The position numbers and the translations under genes are program-made. The notes below the pieces were generated by a model, which was given only the letters and a program-made list of their open reading frames with translations, did no database searches and was not told the origin of the DNA. A DNA stretch of 64,000 nucleotides from Ciona intestinalis (Eukaryota; Chordata; Ascidiacea; Phlebobranchia; Cionidae): the NCBI RefSeq assembly GCF_000224145.3, contig NC_020167.2:6358543-6422542 (forward strand), read 5' to 3'. Positions 1-13,000 of this stretch are shown in pieces (positions within the stretch are counted from its first letter, which is position 1; each line of letters opens with the position of its first letter).

Positions 1-1070
1 GCATCGCTATATATAATCTTCGTGTCATTGTAAATAAGAAAACCAAGGAAATGTTTGCGCTTCACAAATAAATAACTTCGCGAACTCGCTAAATCCTTTA
101 GGAGGTAATCCTGCACTAAAAACCGCTAACAAATCCAACAAAAACAGTTTTTTTTATATAATTTCCGCCTTCCGCAATAAAATCTTTAAATAAAACCCCG
201 GCTATAAAAAAGATATTCCGGTTATAAAAAAACGACAAGAAACGGCTGCTTAAGGAATTTGGTCGAGATAACGTATGGGAGTTGTGGGAATACTGTACAA
301 GCAAGATTGTGTTACGTAGAAATAATGGGAGTGTATGTACCACGTTTGTTACCGAGGGGAAATTGTTGCTTTGCATTGGCATTAGTCGCACCACAAACAA
401 GCAGATAACAGCTTCGTTCAACGGGCGTGGTTTTTGTAAACGTTTTAAAATTAAAATGAGGTTACATTTTTAATTTGAACCGTACATGTTTTACGTGAAA
501 GCATGTTTTAATGGGTTTGGTCTTGAGAAACTTGACGTTTATAAAAGCGGGTTGGTGGTTTTAGTTTGAATTAAACCAGAAGGGAAGCGTTGACATTTAA
601 TTATTTTTCACAAATAAAAAAAAATGGAAAGAAAATGTTAAAATCAAAAAAAAATTTGTTTAAACACTAGGATCACAAAGCTGAATTTGTATATAACACT
701 ATACATCATACACCTTATGTACACTGTCCACTTATGACATAAAATTTAATTATGTGTGACAATCCACGCGGAAGTATTCCGACTCGAAATGTTATAAGTT
801 CTCTTATTATACCATCAGGAAGCCATCAGCCTAAATCTAAAGTATTGCTTATTGATTGTTACCGGTATCGGTTTATTGATGCTCCCACAGGGAATACGGG
901 ACGAAGGGAAACTTACATTCAGAGCATTCTGCGTTGTGGCAGCGCTCAACGAAAGGAAAAAGGATTTGCACAAAGAAGGAGACGCAACATTGGCAGCAAA
1001 GCTAAAAGCATGCAAGGTGACTTAAATGCATGCACCATAACGAACATAGGACTGTTCATACGAAGGCATG

Positions 1071-1178
1071 TATGAATGTAACTTATTTATCCTCGCGCGA
1101 CCTGAAACGACAGTCGTTATAACAGGCGTGTTCTGTTTCACCCCCTCATCCCTTTTTGAGTTACCACGTATGTAACTA
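1071..1178 (-). repeat. SINE fragment (3' part)
   Basis: Same consensus as the other SINE copies read on the minus strand: a GAATGTAACTTATTTATC-type end, a block equivalent to AACGACAGTCGTTATAAC and then the TTTCATACACCTCATGC-like segment, here diverged. It lacks the tRNA-like head. Confidence 0.55.
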
Positions 1179-1188
1179 TGGAAGTATA

Positions 1189-1383
1189 TAGTAGAGTGGG
1201 GGAAGATAGGATACCTTTTCATTCGATTTTCTAACTTGGTAGTATAAGTAAACAAAGAACAATCAAACAATTATAAAACTGTATCTTCACGACTCTCATA
1301 GACCGTTGTTAATTGTTTAAAACACGATTAGGATGTTTTGATATTATGTGCTGAGTGTGTCCCATCTTACCCCACAATACTAT
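1189..1383. mobile_element. ~190-bp inverted-repeat (MITE-like) element, copy 1
   Basis: The left end reads TAGTAGAGTGGGGGAAGAT and the right end is the approximate inverse, ending CCCCACAATACTATA. The body contains the family hallmarks: a block about Cs and As near TAAACAAAGAA, then GACCGTTGTTAATTGTTTAA and AACACGATTAGGAT. TA flanks suggest a TA target duplication. No coding capacity. The family recurs about ten times in the window. Confidence 0.7.
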
Positions 1384-1754
1384 AAATATATTTACATATT
1401 TGCCATTTCAAGTAAGCGGGTTTAGCAGCTGTTTAGGATGCTTACTGTACTAAAATGCGATTACTGACTGTAAGCCAACAATTCTAATTCGCATTCAAAA
1501 CATCCATAGCGTTAAGTAACGTCGTGTTGCTTATGCAAATTGAACCAGCGTCTTAACGAACAATATAGTAAGCATGAAACGTAGCGTTTATTGTAAAAAC
1601 AAACTAAAAAGTGAAACATAATGTTAAGTATGCTGACTGTAGTTTTTATTGTTTTTCGTTTGTGGTGAAAACGCAAACGCAGCATTTTAGTTGTTGAGCG
1701 TTGTTTACATACGGGTAACTTACATGTTGTAAAATAACACATCACCGCAATATA

Positions 1755-2213
1755 ATGCCTATAAACCTTAAGCAAACCAATAAGGCCAATTTAAATGTTA
1801 TAGAACAGTTAAACAGGTTGCAAACTAATTTCAAAGGCAATATACTTGAAACGCAAAGCCCTTATGCTAAGGTCGCAACTAAGTGTGATGCCAGTTCCCA
1901 TGGTATCGATCGCAGTGTTGACCGTTTACTTTTACAGGACCACTATTCAAGTCTGTTAGGACCCGATCTGGAAACACTGCAAAGTGACTTGGCGGCGGTC
2001 GGGATACCGCGTTTACAACGCGAAGAGGTCGGTTCGCTTTTTCATTGTTTACTCACGATAAATCATTGTTTGTATTGTTAGATCATAAAGAAGCTATCGC
2101 GGGGCAACTCGGGACGACTCGATTTTCTAGACTTCGTGACGTATGCTCCTTTATTCGTCAACATTCATCAAACAATCGTCAAGAACCCGTTTCCTATCGT
2201 CCAATCAACGTAG
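1755..2213 (+). CDS. small EF-hand-like protein, two exons, 134 aa
   Basis: Exon 1 is 1755-2027 and exon 2 is 2082-2213, separated by a 54-bp intron (GTCGGT...TTGTTAG). Reading straight through exon 1 would end at a stop soon after, but splicing in phase 0 gives a coherent protein. Its C-terminal part (residues about 70-125) has a helix ending LQREE, then a glycine loop in the GNSGRLDFLDF region and an aromatic helix containing YAPLFVNIHQTIV. This resembles a degenerate EF-hand of the type with G at loop position 6 and an acidic residue at position 12; calcium ligands at positions 1, 3 and 5 are poor. An AATAAA lies at 2320-2325, about 107 bp after the stop. Function is unknown; I do not recognise an ortholog. 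The intron donor is weak, so the splice is inferred. Confidence 0.62.
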
Positions 2214-2385
2214 CACACTGATCACGTGATACAACTAATACGTCACACCCCCACAAACGTCATTTTTGCGCCAAAGAAAAAAGAAACCTAATTTAAAAAT
2301 TATGTTTTACATTGTCTGCAATAAAGAGTAAGGTTAAATAAACGAAGTGTTCAATTTTATTCTGGTTTGAAAAAGAAATCAATAT

Positions 2386-2596
2386 ATAGTAGGCTGGGGA
2401 GTATGATTAATGTTTTTATTCTCTTTTATTATTCCATTTGCCTGTACATTTGCTATAATGTAACAAATATAGGTTGATATTACCATATACACACAACTCT
2501 AAAAGAGCGTTGTTAATTGTTATAAACACGGTTATAAAACATTCGAAATTATGCGCTAACCGCTAACGATATCCATCTTTCCCCACAGTACTTTAC
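2386..2596. mobile_element. MITE-like element, copy 2
   Basis: Left end GTAGGCTGGGGAGTATGAT, right end CATCTTTCCCCACAGTACT. Internal TGTTAATTGTTATAAACACGG matches the body of the other copies. It lies just downstream of the polyadenylation signal of the EF-hand-like gene. Confidence 0.65.
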
Positions 2597-3024
2597 TACT
2601 TTAGGTTTTAAATTTAAAGCGCTATTGTTGTGTCGATAAAGAAACTAGATTAACCAGATTCAAACACAAGGTGTTCCTGCTCACGGTTATTTATAAATAT
2701 AACGGTTATGCTTCTAAATATAGAAACTACCCCACTAGTAAAGCAAGCAAGTGAAAACAGGGAAGTATTTTCAGCGTTTGCTATCGGTTTCCACGCTTGC
2801 TCTTGGCTCATGTGCTTTCCACTGTGACGTCACAATACTAACTGTGATGTAAATATTATTATGAGAAACCTTACGTTTCGTGGTTGGGGGTTCTAGTAAT
2901 AGCGGGTGACAATTACATGTACTATGACAGACCTTGACAGTAACTGTGATATATTCCGTGAACATGGCCTTGATCCAGTGCTCATGAAGTTGGATGATTC
3001 AATTTGAATAATAGACTGATGGTA

Positions 3025-3224
3025 TACAGTAGGGTGGGGGGAAGTCGGGATACCTTTAGCATATAATATTCAAATATCCTGATTTTTAACAACGGTATAT
3101 TGAAGTCGTGAGGATACGGTTAAATATTTCTTTCAGTTTTCTTTGTTTATTGCCAAATAAAACGAGAAAATAGAATGAAAGGTGTTCCATTTTGCCCACC
3201 CCACTGGCCTACTATATATTTGTG
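3025..3224. mobile_element. MITE-like element, copy 3
   Basis: Left end CAGTAGGGTGGGGGGAAGTC, right end approximately TGCCCACCCCACTGGCCTAC. The body has the family features: TTAACAACGGTATATTGAAG and a TTTATTGCCAAAT block. Confidence 0.68.
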
Positions 3225-4810
3225 ATTTTTCTCGATTACGTATTTCATGGCGTTTGCCTATAATGGTAAGTTAAACATTGTGACGTAAGAAAGAACAAGG
3301 AAAGTGGGTTCGGGAGTTTTGAGAAAATACTCCTGTGACGTCATCGGAAACCCAGCGGCGTAAGTGTCGTAGTTATTATGACGTAACAACGGCCAGTCTA
3401 ATCAATCTAGTCATCTGTAATCGCGACTTTAGTAACTTGAGAAGCGAAGTTTAATTTCGCAACCGAGTGTTGCATCGGGTATGAGTCATATACACGGGTC
3501 GCCTACTTTGGTTTGGTCCTATGTTATGATTAACGCTAAAAATATGGCCAACTTTGTCACCTAAGCGTATCTTGCAACAAATAATGTGATTAAGAGATAA
3601 ACATAACGGTTAACTTGTGTTACCTGAATTTTAAAGGATTACTTTAGTATTGGGTAGGTGGCATATGCTCGTTTGTGTGTTTTTCGGATTTGTTTAGCGT
3701 AATGTGGTTAAGGGTTAGGCCTACTGCGCAAACCCCTAACCTAAAGTGACGAATTGTTTTCAACTTTTCCGAAAATAAATTCAATATCCGAATTTTTTTT
3801 AAGAACGGAAGATATATACATATTTTTTTTCTATGTTTACGAAAACAATATTTTCAATCCGAGAAAGAAGGGCGCAGAAAATGGGTACAAAAAACGTTTT
3901 TTTACCGCTTTAAAATACCTGTTTAATTCCACAAGTAGATTTCCCAACCCAGTATAAAACCTATTAAGGAAAAGGAGTCGGAAACGGACTTGTAATGCGT
4001 TTTACATTTGAAAACAGAACATTTTTCCGACCCAAAATATCTGTTTTTTGCCTTTACTGTACGAATAGGAAATTACGTGAAGAGTGTTTCATATTTCCCC
4101 CCCGAGTACAATGTACAATGTTGGCTCCCCTGATAAGAAAGGAATGAATGTTTGGTTATGAACGAACTGATCTGACATTGCTTCGGGCAAAAGATAAAGT
4201 TGGCAACGTAAGATCAAACTTCGCCAAAACCTTGCCGCTCCATTCGTTGCGCTTACGTGTTGCCTGTGTTGTTTTCCCGGCACAGGCCGCTCCTAGGAGC
4301 AAGAAAGAAACAAAGAAGAGTGGGAGAGTTAGAGGGACCAATGAAGCGTAAACATTCCTGCTTTGTCCCATTTATTTTTGCAAAATCACGCACAAAACTC
4401 AATTAGTTAAACTGTTTTAAGAACCATACCTTAATTTTAGACAAGCCAATACAAAAAAACAAGCGTAATCAAAGGTATTCTTAAAATATGTTTAGTATTT
4501 TTTTTAAACAATCTGAAAGCGCGTTTAACAAAACCATTCCCTTTTATAGACTGAACATGAAACATAAGCGTTAGCAACATATAAACAGCGATGTGACGTA
4601 GGTAACTGCATCACCAGCAATAATATGACGTCAAGTACAACCATAAACGGAGTTATAACGGACGTAACAATCATCAAGTTTATGACAAACAAAGGGCTCA
4701 TTTGGAAACAATGAACCAATCTAGAATTTCAACCGAATAAGTCTTTGTTCACAAAACTTCAAAGAGAGCGCGACAAAAGGTTTCAAAGCAGTAACCTTCA
4801 AATGGATGAT

Positions 4811-7059
4811 TAATAAAGTTCTTTATTAAGCTCAAAGCAAAAAAAGAAATGAAATAAAACACACAATGACATGTACAGCATGCTGGTAATAGGATTTACA
4901 AAATAACTACCAAGTGAGTGAGTATAAACCCAGAGTGATTACAAACCAACCTAGTAATTAAATGAAGGTAATTACAGCATGGCTGACGAACTGACGCCGT
5001 CTAGAAACGAAATGTCAATTATTTTACTCGAAAATTGCTTAATTTTATCAACGAAAAGTTGTAAATATAAAGTACATCCCACATATTACGATTCCAAACT
5101 TTTTTAAATTCTGCTTTTGGTTTCAAATTAATTTGTTGCTGTTTTTGGCATTTTGAAATTAAAGTTTTTTATTATCTGCTGTTAAAAGATGAGTGGGCAT
5201 TACTAGTCATCAGTCAGCATAATAATAAAGCTTTCCTTACGCCCATAAAAGGGGTTGTGGTTAGATTGTTAAAATAAAACATTAAACCTGTAAGTTTAGA
5301 ATGAGAATTGCCATGCGTCATACTTAAGTAAATACTAAGTGGTTTTAAAGTAAACCATCAGTGTTTTATTGGTTAACGTAACCTAAAGTGGGGAGGTTTA
5401 AATATAAGCAAATTCAGCTACATAAGATGCCTTGTTACACAATTGGTGTGTTGATTTCATGCGTATATTATTTGCCCTTTTGCAGAAATCTTTTAGCCTC
5501 TTGAATTACTAATGTCAGTCGTATTTTTGTCAAACATCTGCTAAAGAAAATGCCAACCAGATGTTACAGCGATTATTATTGAACAATGTTATGTCTGATG
5601 CAGGCTCAAGCTAAGATGTAATTACATAAAGCAAATGGCAAGACTCGCCAAGGCATATAAATCAATAACTCAATATATGGGTTCAATATGGTTGAACACT
5701 CGGTTTTATCAGACTTTACTAAATACATTGTTAGCCTGAGGTACAACACACTGAGGCAAGCACGGAACTACATTTTTGTGGTTCTGTTAAGCTGATAGCT
5801 CTTTGTGGATGGGATTACAGATTACACTTATTTATTTTACATACAAGACCATGTCACTTGAAGTTTTAGCTATAGATATAACTCTACAATCCACATACAT
5901 ACCAAACCAGCTTAAGGGCATGTGCTGATAGTTGAAGCAATTTACTTGCCCCTTTTTAACCTAACTTTCCATTATACACCTCACAACTGTAACTCAATTA
6001 TGGGTACGAAATTAAAACATGGAGATTACTGTAAAAAATGTATTACTTTGTACAATACGTGTTCAGTTTGATAACGACATTACGTGAGCTTGCTAAAGCA
6101 CCAAAACCATGCTGCGATTTGTACCTGATACATTTGTAACAGATAAAAGCAAAAAGCTTAATAATTAATGATATATTTTTGAGGGTTACTTAGTGTAGGA
6201 ATGCACTTGGAGTATTTTGTACAAGGAGCGTAATGTTCGCTATGTCCACCAACTGTATGTTATAACTTTACATACAATGATGATTAAATACATGTTCCAT
6301 GGCCAGTGTTTTCATCACCATTTAAAATGTTTAGATTTTGCGGTAAATTTCGAATAAAGGAAACACTGGCCATGAAATCTAAGGAGAAAACATCTTGATT
6401 CTAATCCCACAAACAAAAATCAAAACAACAAAAATGATAAAACGCAACTAGAAAGAGCTTCACTTACATAAGAAGGGCCTTGCAACAATTATCATGTGCT
6501 GATTGAAAACATTCAATAAAAATCTGGGAAATCTTTAAAAATACATTTCCTATGCTTTAACATTGTTAAAAATTATGGTTTTTAAATTATCTGTGTTTAA
6601 AATGTAAAAATACTAGCACCGAGTGTATAAGGAGATCAGCAACTGTTTAACAGCCTCAGCAACTTTGAAATGTTTGCACCATTTAACAACAATGGACATT
6701 ATGAGCAAATAATGCTACGTCAAAATGTGGTTAGGACCTTGAGATATGAAAATTTGTGAACTTAAGTGACGCACCGAGTTTTAGACTGGAAAACTGTACA
6801 AAACCACACAAAAAATGTTGTAGGACACAAGTAATAATAATAATAAAGTTCCAGATGGCAATAAAAATCAGAGCAATAGCTCATTTTCTCCCAACTCTTA
6901 CCATACAGAACAAGCAATGTACCCTAATGTAGAGGGTGGTGTCAAACTGGCTGTCTATCCACTACATATGTGCTGATAATACAGGTAGATAGTTGAATGT
7001 GAAGAGCAGATATTATTTACATGGATAACTTGGCACGCATCATTCGCTCTATAGTTCGA
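4811..7059 (-). other. putative long 3' UTR of syndecan (no ORF)
   Basis: This 2.2-kb AT-rich stretch holds no open frame of 60 codons on either strand and no recognisable exon. The nearest clear AATAAA on the minus strand that could end the syndecan transcript is at 4822-4827. I therefore infer a long 3' UTR, but a shorter UTR using a variant signal is equally possible. It contains an inverted repeat at 6298-6374. Confidence 0.35.
6298..6374. repeat. inverted repeat, 14-bp perfect stem, 49-base loop
   Basis: CATGGCCAGTGTTT at 6298-6311 is exactly complementary to AAACACTGGCCATG at 6361-6374. It lies in the putative syndecan 3' UTR. It could be a small hairpin RNA, a UTR structure or the remains of an inverted-repeat element. 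Confidence 0.55.
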
Positions 7060-10000
7060 CTAGGCGTAGTATTCCTGCCCCTGTGAGTACTGGTAAGCAG
7101 AAGGTGATGCGGGTTTCTTTTGTTCATCGAGAGCATAACTTCCTTCATCTTTCTTTCGCATGCGGTATGCAAGAAGCATGATAACGCACACGGCAAACAG
7201 GAGACCCACGCACCCGCCGATAATAAGCGCTGAAAATATGAGATCGATTGGAAACTAATACTTCAACTTTTAGAGTTAAGTTGCCGCAATGTTTTGATTT
7301 TTGACACTAAGAAGATTAATTTAACGCTCGAGTTATGAAAGCAGCTGTATTTAGGAGAAATAGGATAAATGAATGAAGAAATCCTTAGCACAATGCCACA
7401 AACTGATGTATTTAGATTTTAAAATTGGGAGAAACTTTAAACAGGGAGTGGCCTATACCTTATTACAGAGTCATAAATATGAAACAGGTTAATTAAAAAG
7501 ACATAATTTACTGACAGGTATGTTAAACCTATAAAAACAATCAAGCTTTACAAAAGATATACCTAAAACTAAACCAAGAACTTTATTACAGTGGACAAAC
7601 TAGAGTTGCATGAAATATTGAAAGATACATGAAAATATAAGTCATTATTACACCAGACATGGGTCTTGTTCTTTGTAGACAAGTGGCGGACAATTTACAA
7701 AGTTTTCAACACCTTACACTACTAAGTAGACATGGAGAAAGGAACAACAAGTAAAGTAATAGATCAGACCCTTTGTGATGAAATTTACACAAAACACAGT
7801 GTGTACTGCTTAGCAAGAAAAATGAGGTTACACAGTGTAACTTGATACCTGCGTGGGTTTGTTTGGAAGTGTAAGAGAAAGGGACCACCTCATAGACAAA
7901 GCTACATCTTATACGGATATATAATTACAACTGTAAATAGACATAAATAGGGATGTGGCTTTAAAGCAATCACAAGACATGTGGTTTCTGGACTAGAAGC
8001 AAACATTCAAGGACCAAGGCATGTTTGTAAAGAGATTATAAACTAATAAATTATCCATTATTTGTAGCCCATTACAACATCATAGAAAGCCATGGTTACA
8101 AATTACAATAGCAAGTTGGGAGATTGAATATTATAACATTAGTATATGTTATATACATGACCAACTGGACTACTATATAATTGTTATTCATTCACATTTA
8201 AACAAAAAATAAACATCAGAAAACGAAAGTAAAAAACTTGTGTATAACTATTTATAATCAACAAAAATACTAACACAATGTAGCAAAAATTGAGTTACCA
8301 GATAAAAATAGAGGGTATGTTAATGTTATACAAGTGGTATTAAGATAGTTGTACTGACATTTATGATACCACAACAAGAATTCAACTGCAGATAAAACAA
8401 GGACTTTGTCCTTACCGTACACATGCTGATGTACTTGGATATGAACTTTAGGGACTCAACTCTCAAGCATTTCAAATAAACATTTTGACAGGGCCAATGG
8501 CCATAATTGCAAAATTTTTTTTTTAGCCAATCAGATTTTTACATAAAAACAAAGTTAAAGGTTAAAAAAAATGGCCCAATGACAATAATTATATCCAATT
8601 TAATAGGTTATCTATTTTATGTGTGAAACTGTTTAGCGCACAGGCAATTTAAGCTAGAGTTTGCTTGTAACTCTAGATTTAAAAGTTTCATTAGTAAAAC
8701 AATATGGCGAGACCAGTCTCAACAAACAGAAACCCTATCTACAAGAGTTGCTTACATGCTAACCACAAACCATAAACAGGATACCAGAAGTCAAGTGCCT
8801 AATCTACATTACACAATACAGGGTGGCTGTGCGTGTATTCATAGAGTTAAATAGGTTTACCATAAAAACAAGGTAAAAATAAACTATTCCTAAAGACAGT
8901 ATCACATGAGCACCTAACATTTTAAAATGCAGGGTAGGCAAGTATAGTTAGACGCACATTCCTACAGAACAATTTAAAAATTAATACAAAGCAGAAATTC
9001 TCAGAGCTGGCGCCTATGCACTGTTATACCACTATATGATTTTTTCTTAAAATAACAGGCTGTAATTTTACGCCTAAATATAGCTTTTACACCTAAACAT
9101 AGCTTTTAGTTTCCCATGTTTAATATCAGTGTAATTTTAACAGTCTAACTATGGAATTTGTTAAAAATTCAAAAAAAGTGAGGCACATGTCTCAATAAAC
9201 AGCCCACCTAGCAACTAACCTGCCATTAACTGACTGCTTTGAGCAAATGAAACCGTCTTTTTTGGATCACTTGGCTTTTCAGATAGAACTTCCCCATCTT
9301 CATTGTCTTTAACCTCTACATTATCTCCATCACCCATCTCACTTGGTTCAACCTGGGAATATAATCATGATAGTTTATTAATGTCAAAATATTGCTATGT
9401 TTTTTTCATAAATTAGAATTAAAAAAATTCAAACTAAAAATTTAAAATTGTGTTATTTTTTTTAAAGTGACATACCAATGTTTTACAAAAACATTTTTTT
9501 TAATGTTTTAGTTTAAACTTCTGTGTTGTTTATTAAAGAGCAAAATAATAATGTTTATTAGCAGAAGTTTACAGGAGATCTTTGGTGATAAAGTTTAACT
9601 TTCATGATCACTACATTATTTTTAAAACTTTTTCATGACATTGGCTGGCCATGAACTTTTTAGGGTAGAACTGGTTGAACTTTTAATCGTATTGGATGAC
9701 CAAAACCTTGGCTGCTTGCCTGTTATACCCAAGAAAAAAAAACTCAGGACATTATGACTCACAATGGGAACAGTTAGTTAACTGTGATGTGACAAAACTG
9801 GACAGCCCTCAGCAAATATTGATTATTTATTGATTATTAAGGATTTAGCTTAATTGTTCAAGACCTATTAGTATTGGGACGTCATAAATTAAATTGAAAA
9901 TATAAGACATATATATATATAACTCAGTTCCTCAGACATATGTTGTATTTTATTTTAATAATAAAAACTAATTATATTTTTCATTTACATCTAATCAGCT

Positions 10001-13000
10001 GCCAGAGCGTCACATTATAGAAATTTTGATCAATTCTTGTATACATATATTCAATTTAATTCGTATAAGCTATTGATTACTATTAGTGGTAGACTGGTAG
10101 AATGAGATTAGGAAACATGATTAAACTCATCAGTATTTTATTATTTAAAATATGCTTAAATAACTAATCAAATTCATTAAAAAAAACTATATAATATATA
10201 GTTGCAAAATAAACTTACATCGAACTTTGATTTGACAGGAACTTCTCCAATCTCCTCCTTGTCTTTATGACCAGAAAGTGGAGGGGTGGACTCAAGGATT
10301 ACTTCAGGTTCCTCCTGTTAAATATGAGGGCTGGTAAATTATAGCGATATCTGGTAAAAATACATAACTAAGTATATAAGGTTACTGCGAGTTATTTAAA
10401 GTGTGTGGAATTTATAAAACCTGTACAGTCCTATACAGGTAAAAATGTATTAATGTATTATTGTATCACTATCACAGAATATAAGTTCAATATTGGTAAT
10501 TTAAAATTTGTGGGATTTACAAACTAAAATATGTGTAAAATAAATGGGATATGTTTTGGTTGTCTTTTCTTGTCTCATTTGGTAATGTATTATAATGATA
10601 GTATACATACAAAAATAATATACACAACATGTAGCAGGGAAACTTAAACATGTATGCTTACATCCCAAGTTTCCTTTTCAAGTGAAGGTGGTGTATCTCT
10701 TACTATCGTTGTTGTTACTTCATTCATTCCTAAATAACAGAAGGTTGGTAATCACCTATAATACACAGCAGTGAGCTCTAAGACGACCCCAGACATGCAG
10801 CCAAACCACACACCATGCATTATTCAAAAGTTGAAACTTAAATGGAGATCAAGTCCCTGTTATTTTCTTTAAAACAATACTAAGAGAGTAATAGGAATAA
10901 AAGAAGAGCAAACGATATATCGACATTATGTGTCTTGAGAATGACACATCGTGAATCACAGGAAACAACAAATTGAAATAAGGGAGTTTATAAAATAAAG
11001 TTTCATGGATATTTAAAGTGGAAGGGCTAAATTTTGTCCTTTTGGTGAAGTATTTAGAATAATGGGGTAGATGCATTATTGTAGTTATATAACAGTATTG
11101 TATAAAATAATGAGTAACCTAATGAGATACAACTTTCTCAATCAAAATTATTAAAAAATAGCATCTGACATTATTTTCGCTGTGCTAAAAGTCTCTAATA
11201 CAATGAACATTTGGAGAATACTTTGAAATATGCGCCAGACACAATAGAAAAGCTTGAGCCCACTAATATTTTATCTTTACATTTCTCTCATGAAATATTC
11301 ACAACATTATACCACAATATCAAACATGGCAGAACAGGCATACCACTGCCATATCCCAAGTGTATTATAAACTATGTATGGCTTGTTTATATATAGATAA
11401 GATGATACTTGATAGTGGGCCAGGAGGTAATTAAGGTGACCATTGCCTTGTTGTTTATTATTCAATTTTTTTTCCCATGCAGAATATAAACTTTAATATA
11501 CTAATGTTTTTTTGTTCTATACTTTAGGATTTTATCATAGTATGTCACAGTAAAACTGAACATAAAAAAACATTAAAATATGTTTGTATATTTCTTACAA
11601 AGCTGCCAGTTCTCAGTTCTCTATATTTATCAAACTATTCCTGGCGGCAAAGCCAGCAGACCAATTCTCTTTAATGTGACAAAAAGGGGATGAATATTAT
11701 ATAACAGTACAAACAACAAACCATGATTATTGTCAATTTTATGACATTACAATGTTGTTTATATATGTGGAAAACAAACACAACTTTTATTTCGTTTTCA
11801 ACCAATCTACTTTTTTAATACAAGTCATTTTGTAATACAAACAGGACTAAAAACAAAGCTAATTTTCACACTAAATGATGAGAATTGAGCTTTAAAAGAC
11901 AGACCTCATGCATGAATGGGTGTGAAAACAGAAAGTAACCTGTTGTAGGTGTAGCAAGAGTGGAAAAGTTTAAATTTTTATTCAAGGAGTGAACAAGAAA
12001 GAGTTCATCATCATATGAAGGTAAATCCATGTGACCTTTGTACGGACCAAGTAATTAAGTAATGAGGGTCAACTTAATTAGCGCTGAGTTATACTTCTTG
12101 AGGTAAGAAGTTTAATTAAAATCATAAATCAGATTTAGCAAAGTCACTAAACTGCCAAAGCACATGAGAAGGTATATGGTATGTTGTTTTCGTAAATACA
12201 ATTTTAAAACCAATAAACTGTCAATTAAAGGGGGAGTTCCAACCCTCCAAACTCCCTTATTTGCGTCAGTACAAATCTGAGAACATTCTGTTTCTTCTAC
12301 TACCAGTAGCATAATGTAAGTAATCTCTCAACGCCTCATCTGGTATGAAAAATGCAGTGTATTTCAAGAAGTCTTGCTAAATGGCGGATAAGATGTTGAA
12401 AAGACATCACGTTTTTCATACCAGATGATTCATTGAAAAATTATTTATTTTAGAATATCCTGCTAACCTGATGTAGAACCTTCCATCATGTCAATCATAT
12501 CTTCATCATCAGTAATGATCGTATCCACTGTGGTTTCACCCGATCCTTCAAACTCTTTGTTATTATCGGAGTATTGGCCATTTACCTAAAAACAGGAAAA
12601 ATGTTTATAAATATATTAGTTATTTAGTTATATTTTTCACATATAAAAATGCACATAGGAAAAAGATATTAAATATTGCAATGTTTTTCCAAGCATAAAT
12701 ATTTTTAAAAAATTGGCATTAAATTATATTGTTGTATTAAACACGAGTACAATAGGTTTTATAGGTGCTTTTTTGTGGTATTCTTATTTTAGGAAAAACC
12801 CACAAAAACCTCAGCTTTAGAAATTGTAAAATGGGGTTCGTAATTAAAATCCATGAGATACATAACAGTCAGATGTGCACTAACAATCAGTGGAAGTAAT
12901 ACTACCAACAATTTCCTGTTGTTGGCCATTGATGGTTTTTGAGTAGCAGGTATCACACAGACTATTCATGTGAAAGTGAACGTAAACATGTTGTTGAAAG

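Larger units (their letters stand above)
1..1754. other. intergenic, no gene recognised
   Basis: I see no convincing coding exon here. The short open frames at 116-473 and 752-1075 lack recognisable motifs or consistent splice signals. The stretch holds a minus-oriented SINE fragment near 1071-1178 directly followed by an inverted-repeat element near 1189-1383, both listed separately. Confidence 0.5.
2214..4810. other. intergenic between EF-hand-like gene and syndecan
   Basis: No gene recognised. It contains a polyadenylation signal at 2320-2325, two inverted-repeat elements (about 2386-2596 and 3025-3224) and scattered TGACGTCA-type words (near 2823, 3332 and 4621). Short open frames at 3754-3957 and 4089-4371 have no supporting motif. 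Confidence 0.5.
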
